DNA of 64,000 nucleotides from Myxococcales bacterium UBA1660. GTDB lineage: Bacteria; Myxococcota_A; Polyangia; Polyangiales; Houyiibacteriaceae. Under the pieces are notes generated by a model. The model did no database searches. It saw nothing but the letters and a program-made list of their open reading frames with translations, and was not told the DNA's origin. Below are positions 7,740-18,622 of this stretch, piece after piece; the first letter of the stretch is position 1, and each line of letters opens with the position of its first letter. Position numbers and translations under genes: made by a program. Where the stretch lies: NCBI GenBank assembly GCA_002320815.1, contig DCLA01000076.1, positions 1-64,000 on the forward strand, written 5' to 3'.

Positions 7740-8435
7740 TTGTCGACCGCCACCGAACGTTTCCTCCGGGCCCGCGACGTCGAAGCCATCTTCGCCGCCT
7801 TCGTCCGCAACGCGAACACGCTCGGCAAGCAGGCGCGCACCACCCGCGCGCCCTTCGGCGCGGCCGACGCGGCGGTCTTCGCCGAGGCCCGCTTCGAGCG
7901 CTTCGACCTCAGCGAGACGGTGCCCCTGGACGCCCCCGAGGACCAAGGCCACTGGAACGACGAGGTGGCCTTCATGGACGAGAGCTCCTGGGAGACGGTG
8001 GTCCCGGTCCCCAGCGACGACACCGCGCGCCACGAAGCCATCAAGCTCGTCCCCGACGTCCAGGCGGTGCGCCCCCCGGCGCCCGGACCCAAGGAGGCCA
8101 GCGAGGACGGCGAGATGCCGCCCCGGGAGCTCGAGCGCCTGATGGACGACATGCAGGTCCTCATGCGCTACGGCCACGACGGCGAGGTCACCCAGCGCTT
8201 CGAGCGGCTGCAGCGGGAGTACCCGCTCGATCTCCTGCTCCTCCGGCGCATCGCCGAGTTCCACCTGGAGAACGGGCAGGAGCAGCCGGCCGTCGACTGC
8301 CTCTTCCGCCTCGCACGGCAGCTCTTCGAGCGTCGCAACGTGGTCGGCATGCGCGCCGCGCTGGAGCAGATCCTGGTGCTCAGCCCCGACGACCCCCGGG
8401 CCCACCGCCTGCTGAACCTGCTCGAGCGCCGGTAG
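7740..8435 (+). CDS. Hypothetical protein with C-terminal TPR-like helices
   Basis: A 231-residue protein starting at TTG, the only plausible start because an in-frame TAG lies at 7725. The N-terminal half contains an acidic, Pro-rich stretch (about residues 55-125). The C-terminal 100 residues are amphipathic helices of TPR character (QRFERLQREYPLDLLLLRRI, then paired helices ending LSPDDPRAHRLLNLLERR). It has no signal peptide or membrane segment. A protein-binding scaffold role is inferred. I do not recognise a named family. Confidence 0.6.
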   Translation: MSTATERFLRARDVEAIFAAFVRNANTLGKQARTTRAPFGAADAAVFAEARFERFDLSETVPLDAPEDQGHWNDEVAFMDESSWETVVPVPSDDTARHEAIKLVPDVQAVRPPAPGPKEASEDGEMPPRELERLMDDMQVLMRYGHDGEVTQRFERLQREYPLDLLLLRRIAEFHLENGQEQPAVDCLFRLARQLFERRNVVGMRAALEQILVLSPDDPRAHRLLNLLERR

Positions 8436-8490
8436 CCGCCGCCGACGAGTCAGCAGGGCGGGGCCATTCGGGAACCCGCCGCCCCGCGGC

Positions 8491-10218
8491 TCACTGCGCG
8501 ACGAGCAGCACCACCAGCCACTGGCCCCAGGGCGAGCCCTCGGGCTGGATGAAGGTGGAGGCGGCCTGGAGGCGGAGCGGCCCCGGCTGCAGCAGCTCGG
8601 CGGGCACCTCGTTCTCGTAGGGGTCGCCGCCGACGTGGGCCACCATGCCCTGGACCGAGGTACCCCACTCGCGCGAGGCGCGCTGGAGCGCGGCCTGGAG
8701 CACCAGGTTCGGCGCCTTGCCGCCGGTGCGGGCGCGGTCGACCTCGGCGGCCAGCTGCCCCTGGGGATCGGGGATCTCCTGGAGTGGGGGGAGCCCCCGG
8801 GCGGCGCGCTCCCGGGCGATGCGCTCCAGCATGCGCTGCGCGCCCTGGCCGAAGGGCGAGCGCGCGGGATCGTAGAGCTCGTAGGATGCGGCCATCGCGG
8901 CGATGCCGCCCTCCTCGACGACCGACGCGATCGCCAGCCGGTTGGCCTCGGGGTCCATCAGGGTGGCGCGCATCATCGGGCGGTCCAGCGAGCGCGCGAG
9001 CCACTGGGCCGCGTCGCGGGTCTCGGCGGAGCCCCCCGCGAGGATGGCGTCGGCGATGGTGCCCCCGACCTCCCACCCGGCGAGCATGGTCAGCGCGATG
9101 AGGTCGTGGACCTCGGGCTGGGTGTCCGGCGCGAAGAAGTGCCCCATGGCCGGCGTCATCGTCGCGCTCTGCGCCTCGGCGAGCTCCAGAGGCCGCATGC
9201 GGTGGGCCGCGCGCAGGCCGTTGACCCGCTCCACGAGGAGGCGCGCGAAGGTCTCGGCGTCCGTCGCGGGGGCGGGCTCGCCCACGTCGGGGAGCGCCTG
9301 GGCGCGCACGTCGGCGTCGGGGCGGCGGGCCAGGAGATGGGCCGCCGGCTCCCCGAGCGCGCGGTTGGGCGCGTAGGCCATCACGTCGATGCGGGCCACC
9401 GCGTCCGCGCCGTCCATCGGGCACTCCAGCGCGAACTCCGGCAGCGTCAGGCCGGGCAGGGGATGGCAGCGGGCGACGCCCACCGGGCCCTGGTTCACGA
9501 AGCCCTGGACCGTCGCGGTGGGCATCAGGAGGCGCCCGCGCACGATCACCTTCTCGCCGCTCTCGTCGGGCATCGGACGGACGGTCTCGAGCTGCACCCG
9601 CGGGCGCTCCACCACCAGGACCAGCGCGGCCTGGTCGCCGCTCCGCGCCATGGCCAGGCCGACGTGGGCCGGCGCGTCGGGGACCTGGCTCTCCGCCCAC
9701 GGCCGGACCTCGCCCTGCACCTGGGCCCACAGCGCGGCGTCGGGCCCATCGGAGACGCCGCTCCAGCCGCGCCCGTAGACCTCGATGTGCGGGGACACCA
9801 CGCCGCAGCGCGACGCGATGAAGCCGCGGCGGCTCTCCGAGGGCCGGCCGCCGTGGGTCGTCACGTGGGCGGCCAAGGCCGCGGCGAGACACTGGGCGCC
9901 GTCGGTGGCGGTGGCGGCGCGGGCGGCGGTCAGCTCGGTCACCAGGCGACCGGGGCCGGACTCGGCCTCGTGGGGCGCTTGCTCCGGGAGCGGCGGGAGG
10001 GTGACCTCCAGGGTCCAGGGCGCGTCGCTCCGTCCGTCCGCGTCGAAGATGCGGTCCGGGGCCGGCGCGGAGTCCAGGGCGGACCGCAGGCGGTCCCGCT
10101 CGGGGAAGGTATAGGCGCTGGGGGCCGGCTCGGCGGCCACGGTCTCGCCGCTGGGCGTGGTGGATCGGGCCGGGGCGCAGGCGCCCACGAGGAGGCCGAG
10201 GAGGACGAAGCGAAGCAT
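8491..10218 (-). CDS. Putative lipoprotein with CAP/SCP1-like domain
   Basis: A 575-residue exported protein. MLRFVLLGLLVGACAPARS gives a signal peptide with lipobox Cys14. A CAP-like segment begins about two thirds along (LVERVNGLRAAHRMRPLELA, then a helix ending MTPAMGHFF), which resembles the first helices of SCP1-type CAP domains. Other parts are unassigned. Bacterial CAP proteins are usually secreted and of unknown activity. The ATG at 10218 starts the signal peptide; a much longer same-frame reading to the right is spurious. It lies 71 bp downstream of the metallophosphoesterase on the same strand. Confidence 0.6.
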   Translation of the reverse strand: MLRFVLLGLLVGACAPARSTTPSGETVAAEPAPSAYTFPERDRLRSALDSAPAPDRIFDADGRSDAPWTLEVTLPPLPEQAPHEAESGPGRLVTELTAARAATATDGAQCLAAALAAHVTTHGGRPSESRRGFIASRCGVVSPHIEVYGRGWSGVSDGPDAALWAQVQGEVRPWAESQVPDAPAHVGLAMARSGDQAALVLVVERPRVQLETVRPMPDESGEKVIVRGRLLMPTATVQGFVNQGPVGVARCHPLPGLTLPEFALECPMDGADAVARIDVMAYAPNRALGEPAAHLLARRPDADVRAQALPDVGEPAPATDAETFARLLVERVNGLRAAHRMRPLELAEAQSATMTPAMGHFFAPDTQPEVHDLIALTMLAGWEVGGTIADAILAGGSAETRDAAQWLARSLDRPMMRATLMDPEANRLAIASVVEEGGIAAMAASYELYDPARSPFGQGAQRMLERIARERAARGLPPLQEIPDPQGQLAAEVDRARTGGKAPNLVLQAALQRASREWGTSVQGMVAHVGGDPYENEVPAELLQPGPLRLQAASTFIQPEGSPWGQWLVVLLVAQ

Positions 10219-10289
10219 GGCCCGCCGACTAGCATCGCTGGCCGGATCCCGCCTCACCCGCTTGGGGTACGGCGGAGCGTTTTCTGTCC

Positions 10290-11678
10290 TCAGGCGCGGG
10301 TGAGGATCACCCGGGTGACCTCGGGGGCCGCGCCCAGGCGAGCCGGGGGCCCCGCGGTGCCGAAGCCGCGGTTCACGTAGAGCTGGCCGCCGTGGCGGTG
10401 GTAGCTGCCCTCGACGTAGCCGTAGGGCACCACCAGCCCGGCGGGCTCGTAGCCCAGGGTCACCTGGCCGCCGTGGGTGTGGCCGCTGAGCTGGAGCTGG
10501 ATGTCCGCGGCGACGTGGTGGAAGAACTCCGGCTGGTGGCAGAGGAGGACCCGGCCGAGGTCCGGCGGGACCATGCCGATGGCGCGGTCGAGGTCCGGGC
10601 CGGGTCCACCGGGAATCGGCTGGCCGTGGCCGCCGGCCCAGAGGTCGTCGACGCCCAGGAGGGCGAAGCCGCCGCCGCCGTCGCCGATGACCACGCCCTC
10701 GTTGCGCAGCACCCGCGCGCCGCCGCGCCGCAGCGCACCGAGGACCTCGTCGATGCCCGAGTAGTAGTCGTGGTTCCCGGGCACCGCGGTGACCCCGTGG
10801 CGAGCGAGCGGACCGAGCCGCTCCACCAGCTCGCCGAGGCGCGGGGCGTACTGGGGCTCGTGGTCCACCAGGTCGCCGGTGAGCACGATCAGGTCCGGCC
10901 GCGCGTCGCGGACCAAGCGCTCGGCGGCGCGGAGCTCCCAGTCGCCGACGAAGCGGCCGATGTGGATGTCCGAGAGCTGCACCAGGGTGAAGCCCTCCAG
11001 GGTGGCCGGGAGCCCGGGGAGGGCGACCACCAGCTCCTCGACGGCGTAGTCGTGGCGCCCGAAGAAGGCCGAGTACCCGCCCAGGCTGCCGCCGAGGACC
11101 AGGGCGCCGCCGGAGGCGAAGTGCCCGAAGAGCTCGCGGCGGGAGAGGAGGGGGTCCGGCGCCGGCGCATTGGGGGCGGCGTCGTGGGCGGCGTCGGGGG
11201 CGGCGTCGCGCTTGGCGTCGGGTCGCGCGGGCGCCGGGACCTCCGCGTCGAGGGCCGCCGTCTCGGAACGCGCCGCGTCCTGGGCGTCGGCCGCCGCCGG
11301 GATCGCGCGCTCGTCCCGAGCGTCCCCCCGGTCCGGCCAGAAGCGAGCCGCCAGGGCCGCCAGCCCGCGGGCGATGTCCACGTGGAAGAGGAGCACCGCG
11401 GCGAAGATGGTCCCCAGGGTCAGCGCGGCGCCGATCAGCGCCGTACCCACCTCGAAGTCCGGGCCCAGGACCCGCATCCGCCCGACGACCAGCGCCACCG
11501 GCCCGAGCAGGATGGCCGCGCCCAGCACGAGGCTGGGCCAGCGACCCAGTCGGAAGGTCCGGCGGGCGCGCCGGAAGACGTACACGCCGAAGAGCAGCGT
11601 GAGCAGGAGGACGGCGATGGCGATCAGGAGGAAGGTCGACATGAGGTCGTGGATCGACGGGCGAGCGGCCCCGTTCAT
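10290..11678 (-). CDS. Membrane-anchored metallophosphoesterase (YkuE-like)
   Basis: A 462-residue protein. Four hydrophobic N-terminal segments (within residues 13-120) form a membrane module. An Ala/Asp-rich linker (about 125-180) follows, then a short hydrophobic segment and a calcineurin-like phosphoesterase domain with the full metal-ligand set: SDIHIG (DxH), TGDLVDH, GNHDYY and SGHTHGGQ. The layout matches YkuE-type enzymes, some of which act on lipid-linked or UDP-linked phosphodiesters at the membrane. The substrate here is unknown. The start at 11678 has GGAGGA directly abutting it. An ATG 12 codons later is an equally possible start. Confidence 0.85.
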   Translation of the reverse strand: MNGAARPSIHDLMSTFLLIAIAVLLLTLLFGVYVFRRARRTFRLGRWPSLVLGAAILLGPVALVVGRMRVLGPDFEVGTALIGAALTLGTIFAAVLLFHVDIARGLAALAARFWPDRGDARDERAIPAAADAQDAARSETAALDAEVPAPARPDAKRDAAPDAAHDAAPNAPAPDPLLSRRELFGHFASGGALVLGGSLGGYSAFFGRHDYAVEELVVALPGLPATLEGFTLVQLSDIHIGRFVGDWELRAAERLVRDARPDLIVLTGDLVDHEPQYAPRLGELVERLGPLARHGVTAVPGNHDYYSGIDEVLGALRRGGARVLRNEGVVIGDGGGGFALLGVDDLWAGGHGQPIPGGPGPDLDRAIGMVPPDLGRVLLCHQPEFFHHVAADIQLQLSGHTHGGQVTLGYEPAGLVVPYGYVEGSYHRHGGQLYVNRGFGTAGPPARLGAAPEVTRVILTRA

Positions 11679-11792
11679 TCCTCCGTCGCGCGAGACGCCC
11701 CGCCGTCACTCGCCGAGGACGTGAGCGGTCCGGGGGGCTCGAGGTCGTCTGCCGGGCGTTCGCCCTCTCGCGGTTGCCCACCGAAGGGGCCG

Positions 11793-11821
11793 TTGGTCTC
11801 CGAGCCCCGAGCGCCCATAAT
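11793..11821 (+). promoter_or_regulatory. Candidate promoter for the TIGR02265-like gene
   Basis: TTGGTC (11793-11798), 17-bp spacer, CATAAT (11816-11821; five of six match the -10 consensus). Initiation would fall near 11828, about 90 nt before the TTG start of the downstream gene. It lies in the divergent gap with the phosphoesterase. Confidence 0.35.
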
Positions 11822-11916
11822 CCAAAGCCCGGCGACCCCGCCGGTCTGGAGCCTCTCTGCCCAAGTACAAAGCCGTCCCCCTCGTCCATCTCCGTCAGCG
11901 CCTGCGGGACCAGAGC

Positions 11917-12390
11917 TTGGAGGGCGCAGCCCTGGACGCGCTCGACGCCCGGGACGCGGAGGTCTTCCGCCGCGTCACCGCCACGGAGTGGATGCCGGTA
12001 GACCAGGCGGCGCGCATCTACGCGACGGCGGTTCCCATCGCCTTTCCGGGCGAGCCCCGGCCGCTGCGCGAGTTCGGCCGCGAGGGCGCGCGCCACAACC
12101 TCAAGGGCGTCTACCGCTTCCTGGTGCGCCTGATCAGCGTCCCTTCGCTCATCGAGCGCACGGCCAAGATCTGGGAGCGCTACCACGACACCGGGCACGC
12201 CCGAACGGAGCGCCTCTCCGACCGCTCGGTCCGCATCGTGGTCGAGGGCCATCCGACCCTTCCGGCCGCCCTCCGGGCCGCCATCGCCGGCTGGACCGCG
12301 GGCGCGGTCGAGCTCACCGGCGCCCAGAACGTGCGGGTGACCGAGGGCGGCGACCCCACCGCCTGGGTCTGGACCATCACCTGGCGCTGA
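11917..12390 (+). CDS. TIGR02265/DUF2378-like protein
   Basis: About 157 residues from the TTG at 11917. The pattern EWMPVDQAARIYATAV, REFGREGARHNLKGVYRF, SVPSLIERTAKIWERYHDTG fits the TIGR02265 (DUF2378) family, described as largely restricted to Myxococcales and of unknown function. The reading frame stays open and protein-like upstream (LPKYKAVPLVHLRQRLRDQS) back to a stop at 11818, but contains no ATG or GTG there. The true start may therefore be a CTG at 11857 with a GGAG five nucleotides ahead, adding 20 residues. The product appears soluble. It is followed by the topoisomerase pair. Confidence 0.6.
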   Translation: MEGAALDALDARDAEVFRRVTATEWMPVDQAARIYATAVPIAFPGEPRPLREFGREGARHNLKGVYRFLVRLISVPSLIERTAKIWERYHDTGHARTERLSDRSVRIVVEGHPTLPAALRAAIAGWTAGAVELTGAQNVRVTEGGDPTAWVWTITWR

Positions 12391-12468
12391 GGACCGCCCC
12401 CGGGCGCTGACCTCGACGCGGGACACGCCGGAAACGTCGGCGGACGGGCGCGGTATCGCCGTCGATCC

Positions 12469-12496
12469 TTGTCGAGCGGGCCCGACTGCTGATAAG
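12469..12496 (+). promoter_or_regulatory. Candidate promoter of the topoisomerase operon
   Basis: TTGTCG (12469-12474), 16-bp spacer, GATAAG (12491-12496), about 55 nt before the first topoisomerase start. Each box matches four of six consensus positions. There is no experimental support. Confidence 0.35.
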
Positions 12497-12551
12497 CGAT
12501 GGCCGCCCGGAAGGTGAACGTCCGCACAGGATCCTCCGCGCCCCCGTTGGA

Positions 12552-14930
12552 ATGGCCAGAAGACGCAAGAGCACCAAGAAGGCCGACGAACAGCTCGATC
12601 TGATCGCCGCCACGTACGAAGACGCCTCGCTCGCCGGGGAGATGCAGCGGCGATACCTGAGCTACGCGCTCAGCGTCATCTCCAGCCGCGCCTTGCCCGA
12701 CGTCCGCGACGGCCTGAAGCCGGTGCAGCGCCGCATCCTCTACGCCATGTGGGCGGTGATGCGGCTGCGCCCGGAGGGCCGCTACCGGAAGTGCGCGGCC
12801 ATCGTCGGCGAGGTGATGGGCAAGTTCCATCCCCACGGCGACACCGCCATCTACGACGCCATGGTCCGCATGGCCCAGAGCTTCACCATGCGGGTCCCGC
12901 TGGTGGACGGGCAGGGCAACTTCGGCAGCCCCGACGGCGACGCCCCGGCGGCCATGCGCTACACCGAGGCCAAGCTCCAGAAGGTGGCCATCGAGCTCCT
13001 GGAGGAGCTGGGCAAGGACACGGTCCACTTCCGGCCCAACTACGACGGCACGCAGAACGAGCCCGTCGTGCTGCCGGCGCGCTTCCCGAACCTGCTGGTC
13101 AACGGCGTCCAGGGCATCGCCGTGGGCATGGCGACGGCCATCCCGCCGCACAACCTCGGCGAGGTGCTCAAGGCCGCCATCCGGATGATCGACGACCCGA
13201 CGATCAGCGTCCGGAACCTCCTGCGCACGGTGAAGGGCCCCGACTTCCCCACCGGCGGCGAGCTCATCAGCTCCAAGGAGGAGATCGCCAAGGTCTACGA
13301 GACCGGCAAGGGCACGCTGAAGCTCCGGGGCACCTGGCAGCTCGAGGAGCCCGAGAGCAAGCGCGACAACCCGCTCCTGGTGATCACCTCGATCCCCTAC
13401 GACGTGAAGCGGGGGAGCGTGGTGGAGAAGATCGGCGAGACCATCGCCGGCAAGAAGATGCCCCCGCTGATCGACGTGCGGGACGAGTCCACCGACGACA
13501 CGCGCATCGTCTGCGAGATCAAGAAGGGCACCGACCCGCAGCTCGTGATGGCGTACCTCTACAAGAACACGCCGATGCAGACGACGGTCTCGGTGGACCT
13601 CACCTGCCTGGTGCCCACCCGGCGCCCGGACGTGGCCGCGCCGCGCCGCCTCGACCTGCGCGAGATGCTCCGCTTCTTCCTCGACTTCCGGCTGGAGGTC
13701 GTCACGCGGCGCATCGAGTACGACCTGCGCAAGCTCCTCGAGCGGATCCACATCCTCGAGGGCTTCATCACCATCTTCGACGCCCTGGACGAGACCATCC
13801 GGATCATCCGGCGCTCGGACAACAAGGCGGATGCGGCCGACAAGCTGATGAAGCGCTTCGAGCTGGACTCGATCCAGACCGACGCGATCCTCGAGCTCCG
13901 GCTCCACCGCCTGGCCAAGCTCTCCATCCTGGAGCTCCGCGAGGAGCTCGAGGCGAAGAAGAAGGAAGCCAAGCGGCTCCAGGCGCTCCTCAGCAGCGAG
14001 GAGGCGCGCTGGAACCTCATCCGCGCCGAGCTCCACGAGCTCGAGCAGACCTACGTCGACGGCCGGCGCACCGAGATCCTCAAGGAGCTCGACGAGCCGG
14101 AGTTCGATCCGGAGGCCTTCATCGTCGACGAGGACGCGATGGTCGTCTTGACCCAGCAGGGCTGGATCAAGCGGCAGCAGCGGGTCCGCGACGTGAGCAC
14201 CACCCGGGTCCGCGACGGCGACTTCGTGCTCGAGGTCGCCGCCGGCTCCACCCGCAGCCCCTTGGCGCTCTTCAGCTCCACCGGTGCCTGCTACGTGACC
14301 CGCGTCGTCGACATCCCGCACACCACCGGCTACGGCGTGCCGGTCCAGTCGCTCTTCAAGATGAAGGACGGCGAGCGCATCGTGGCCATGCTCTGCTTCG
14401 ACGAGCGCTTCCTGGACGTGCCCGAGCCCAGCGAGGACGCCGAGGAGCCGGAGGAGCCGCTGGCGGTCGCGGTGACCAAGAAGGGCTACTGCCTGCGTTT
14501 CTCCCTACGGAGTCACCGGGATCCCTCGACCCGTTCGGGCCGCAAGTACGCGCGCCCGCCCAAGGGCGACGAGGTCATCTACGTGGCGGTCACCGAGGAG
14601 GGCGACGCCCTCGCCGGGGCCAGCAAGGAAGGCCGCGCGCTGGTCACCACCGCCGAGGAGGTCTCGGTGCTCGCCGGCGCCGGCAAGGGCGTGATGTTGA
14701 TGAAGCTCCAGAAGAACGACGAGCTCATCGGCGCCCAGCTCCTCCGGGGCGACTCGGACGCCTTCATCGTGCAGCGCGCCGGCGGCAGCGAGTACCGCAT
14801 CACCACGCGCAAGTACGAGACCGTGAGCCGCGGCGGCAAGGGCTTCCAGCTCTTCAAGCGCGGCCAGCTCGAGGGCATCGTCCACCAGGAACCCACGCTG
14901 CCCGGCTTCCCGGCGCCCGAGGACGAATGA
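12552..14930 (+). CDS. parC: Type IIA topoisomerase subunit A (ParC/GyrA family)
   Basis: A 792-residue DNA breakage-reunion subunit. The winged-helix/tower region carries ALPDVRDGLKPVQRRILYAM and HPHGDTAIYDAMVRMAQ (quinolone-determining region), with the catalytic Tyr137 in APAAMRYTEAKL. The coiled-coil gate follows near residues 365-500, then a C-terminal beta-pinwheel with a late SRGGKG element resembling a GyrA box. GNFGSPDGD before the catalytic Tyr is closer to ParC-type sequences than to GyrA (GNFGSIDGD), and the protein is shorter than most GyrA proteins. I favour topoisomerase IV, but a second gyrase-type enzyme is possible. It forms an operon with the B subunit 43 bp downstream. Confidence 0.85.
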   Translation: MARRRKSTKKADEQLDLIAATYEDASLAGEMQRRYLSYALSVISSRALPDVRDGLKPVQRRILYAMWAVMRLRPEGRYRKCAAIVGEVMGKFHPHGDTAIYDAMVRMAQSFTMRVPLVDGQGNFGSPDGDAPAAMRYTEAKLQKVAIELLEELGKDTVHFRPNYDGTQNEPVVLPARFPNLLVNGVQGIAVGMATAIPPHNLGEVLKAAIRMIDDPTISVRNLLRTVKGPDFPTGGELISSKEEIAKVYETGKGTLKLRGTWQLEEPESKRDNPLLVITSIPYDVKRGSVVEKIGETIAGKKMPPLIDVRDESTDDTRIVCEIKKGTDPQLVMAYLYKNTPMQTTVSVDLTCLVPTRRPDVAAPRRLDLREMLRFFLDFRLEVVTRRIEYDLRKLLERIHILEGFITIFDALDETIRIIRRSDNKADAADKLMKRFELDSIQTDAILELRLHRLAKLSILELREELEAKKKEAKRLQALLSSEEARWNLIRAELHELEQTYVDGRRTEILKELDEPEFDPEAFIVDEDAMVVLTQQGWIKRQQRVRDVSTTRVRDGDFVLEVAAGSTRSPLALFSSTGACYVTRVVDIPHTTGYGVPVQSLFKMKDGERIVAMLCFDERFLDVPEPSEDAEEPEEPLAVAVTKKGYCLRFSLRSHRDPSTRSGRKYARPPKGDEVIYVAVTEEGDALAGASKEGRALVTTAEEVSVLAGAGKGVMLMKLQKNDELIGAQLLRGDSDAFIVQRAGGSEYRITTRKYETVSRGGKGFQLFKRGQLEGIVHQEPTLPGFPAPEDE

Positions 14931-14973
14931 TGGCGCGCGAGAACCGGGGCTCCCTTCGCGAGAGGCACGAGCA

Positions 14974-16890
<1,917 letters not shown>

Positions 16891-16982
16891 CTCGGGGCCG
16901 AGGGGCCCACCCCCGCGCCGCGAACCACTTTCTTGGTCCGCGAGCACACATGTAGGACGTTGTGGGCAGGAGGAGCCGCTTC

Positions 16983-17552
16983 ATGCTTCAGTCGGTCCAG
17001 GTCCAGCCCCATCGTCGCGCCGCTCGGCGCCACGCCGTCGATCTCGAGTGCACCGTTCTCTCGGAGGTCTACGGCGAGCCCATCCCCTTCCGCATCCGTG
17101 ACATCAGCGCCGACGGGCTCTTCGCGGTCAGCGACATCCTCCTGGAGCCCGGCGACGAGGTGGTCATCGAGCTGACCCCGCCGCGCCTCGGTGAGCCCCT
17201 GTGCATCCTGGGCCGGGTCAACCGCACCGAGGCCGCGCCGGCGCCGGGCTTCGATCCGGGCATGGGCATCTCCTTCGACCACGGCGACTCGCTCCTCCGC
17301 TCGATCCTCGCCGGCTCCCTCAAGGCGCTCCCGCCGCCCCTGCCCCGCGTCCGACCGCAGGTCCAGGAGGAGCAGGTCTGGGTGGAGTGCCTGCTGACCT
17401 GGGAAGAGGACCTCGGCGATCAGGTCAACGTGTGGGAGGTCTCCGAGCTCCTCTGCGGCATCGACGACGAGCTGGAAGACGCCTTCGAGGCCCTGGCGCC
17501 CTGCGCGAGCTTCATGCACGCCCCGCGGCGCATCCCCTGGCTCGCCGCCTGA
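16983..17552 (+). CDS. PilZ-domain protein
   Basis: A 189-residue protein. The ATG at 16983 follows an AGGAGGAG Shine-Dalgarno sequence; an earlier in-frame GTG at 16962 is less likely. The PilZ domain occupies about residues 8-110 with the c-di-GMP binding features HRRAARR (RxxxR-type) and DISADGLF (D/NxSxxG). An unassigned C-terminal region of about 80 residues includes an acidic WEEDLGDQVNVWEVSEL. The protein is predicted to bind c-di-GMP and be soluble. It faces a second, smaller PilZ gene 12 bp away on the other strand. Confidence 0.8.
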   Translation: MLQSVQVQPHRRAARRHAVDLECTVLSEVYGEPIPFRIRDISADGLFAVSDILLEPGDEVVIELTPPRLGEPLCILGRVNRTEAAPAPGFDPGMGISFDHGDSLLRSILAGSLKALPPPLPRVRPQVQEEQVWVECLLTWEEDLGDQVNVWEVSELLCGIDDELEDAFEALAPCASFMHAPRRIPWLAA

Positions 17553-17564
17553 ACGGCGCGGAGC

Positions 17565-17939
17565 TCAGTCTTCGTTGAGGTAGGCGACCGCGCGGACCAG
17601 ATCCACGATGCGCTCGCGGTCGTTGGGGCTCAGCGAGTCGAAGCGGACGCCCATGCCCGGGTTGGGGTTGTCGCCGTCTTCCCGGACCGGGTTGATCCAC
17701 ATCACGCTTCCGTCGAGCTCGATGCGCTCTTCGCCGGCGGTGAAGCGGAGGGTCAGCTCGGTGCCCGGCGGCAGGGGATCGTCGGTGCGGACGAAGATGC
17801 CCATCTCCGAGATGTTCTCGATGTAGGCGAAGAGGAAGTGGTCCCCGGAGGGACCGTCCGAGTGCACGTCCACCGCGATCCGCGCGGAAAACCGCTCGTG
17901 GATCCGGCGATCGTCGCCGCCCGTGTCTGCCTCGCCCAT
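17565..17939 (-). CDS. Single-domain PilZ protein
   Basis: A 124-residue protein consisting almost entirely of a PilZ domain. DRRIHERFSARIAVDVH provides the N-terminal arginine motif, ENISEMGIFVRTDDPLP the xxSxxG motif, and GMGVRFDSLSP the closing strand. It is a likely c-di-GMP receptor of the short adaptor type. It starts with ATG at 17939; no Shine-Dalgarno sequence is visible. It is convergent with the longer PilZ gene. Confidence 0.82.
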   Translation of the reverse strand: MGEADTGGDDRRIHERFSARIAVDVHSDGPSGDHFLFAYIENISEMGIFVRTDDPLPPGTELTLRFTAGEERIELDGSVMWINPVREDGDNPNPGMGVRFDSLSPNDRERIVDLVRAVAYLNED

Positions 17940-17995
17940 CGGGGGGAACGAACCACGAAAACCGTCCCGCCTGCAAATCCAAAAGGGCGGCGGGT

Positions 17996-18622
17996 TCAGC
18001 CGCCCCGTTCGTAGCGCCAGCGGGGACCGTCCATCCAGAGCCGGTGCCGCGCCCCGGGGAGCGCGGCGTCGCCGCTCTCGAAGCCGGCGTCGCCCGCGTA
18101 GAGGCTCACGTGGCCGCCGTCCACCGGCGCCGTCCGCGGGTCGTAGAGCAGCGGCTCGGCGGCTTCGTCGATGCCGGCTCCCAGCGCCGTGAGGGTGACG
18201 AAGACCGGCGGCGGCAGGATCCACTCGCCGGCGGCCTGGCGCTCGAGGGCCGCGACCGGCTCGACCCAGCGGTGCCCGACGATCTCCTGCTGGTCCACCT
18301 GGACCACGGCGTCCGTGGTCGCGTCGGCGAGGAAGAACCACGCGCGAAAGCGCCGGCTGCGTTCGACCGGCGTGGTCCAGCGGGCCAGGGGCCGGAGCGC
18401 GGCGGGGTCGAGGCGAACGCCGGTCTCCTCGGCGAGCTCCCGGGCGGCCGCGCGCCGGGCCGCGACCAGGGGATCGGCGTGGGCGTCGACGGCGTCCACG
18501 CGCCCGCCGGGGAAGACCCACATGCCGGCGTAGTTGCGTAGCGCGCTGCTCCGCTGGACCAGCAGGACCTCCGGGCCCCGGCGGAGGACCACCGTGGCCG
18601 AGGGGAGGGCGGGCGCCGTCAC
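17996..18622 (-). CDS. Nudix hydrolase (NUDT19-like)
   Basis: A 208-residue Nudix-fold protein. The Nudix box is recognisable as FPGGRVD followed, after a longer insertion, by AARELAEETGV. It keeps the REUxEExG metal-binding core but has Val where the first Glu is usual, as in long-insert families related to NUDT7/NUDT19 that hydrolyse CoA derivatives. Catalytic competence is likely because the core Glu residues are present; the substrate is not determined. The GTG start at 18622 overlaps the stop of the upstream glycosyltransferase by 4 nt (GTGA), indicating translational coupling. Confidence 0.8.
   Translation of the reverse strand: MTAPALPSATVVLRRGPEVLLVQRSSALRNYAGMWVFPGGRVDAVDAHADPLVAARRAAARELAEETGVRLDPAALRPLARWTTPVERSRRFRAWFFLADATTDAVVQVDQQEIVGHRWVEPVAALERQAAGEWILPPPVFVTLTALGAGIDEAAEPLLYDPRTAPVDGGHVSLYAGDAGFESGDAALPGARHRLWMDGPRWRYERGG

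Noticed and set aside
8491..12426. An open minus-strand frame of about 1311 codons suggesting a fusion
   Set aside because: The signal peptide and lipobox at 10218 mark the real start. The part to the right overlaps the metallophosphoesterase and TIGR02265-like genes in the wrong frame and is compositionally non-coding.
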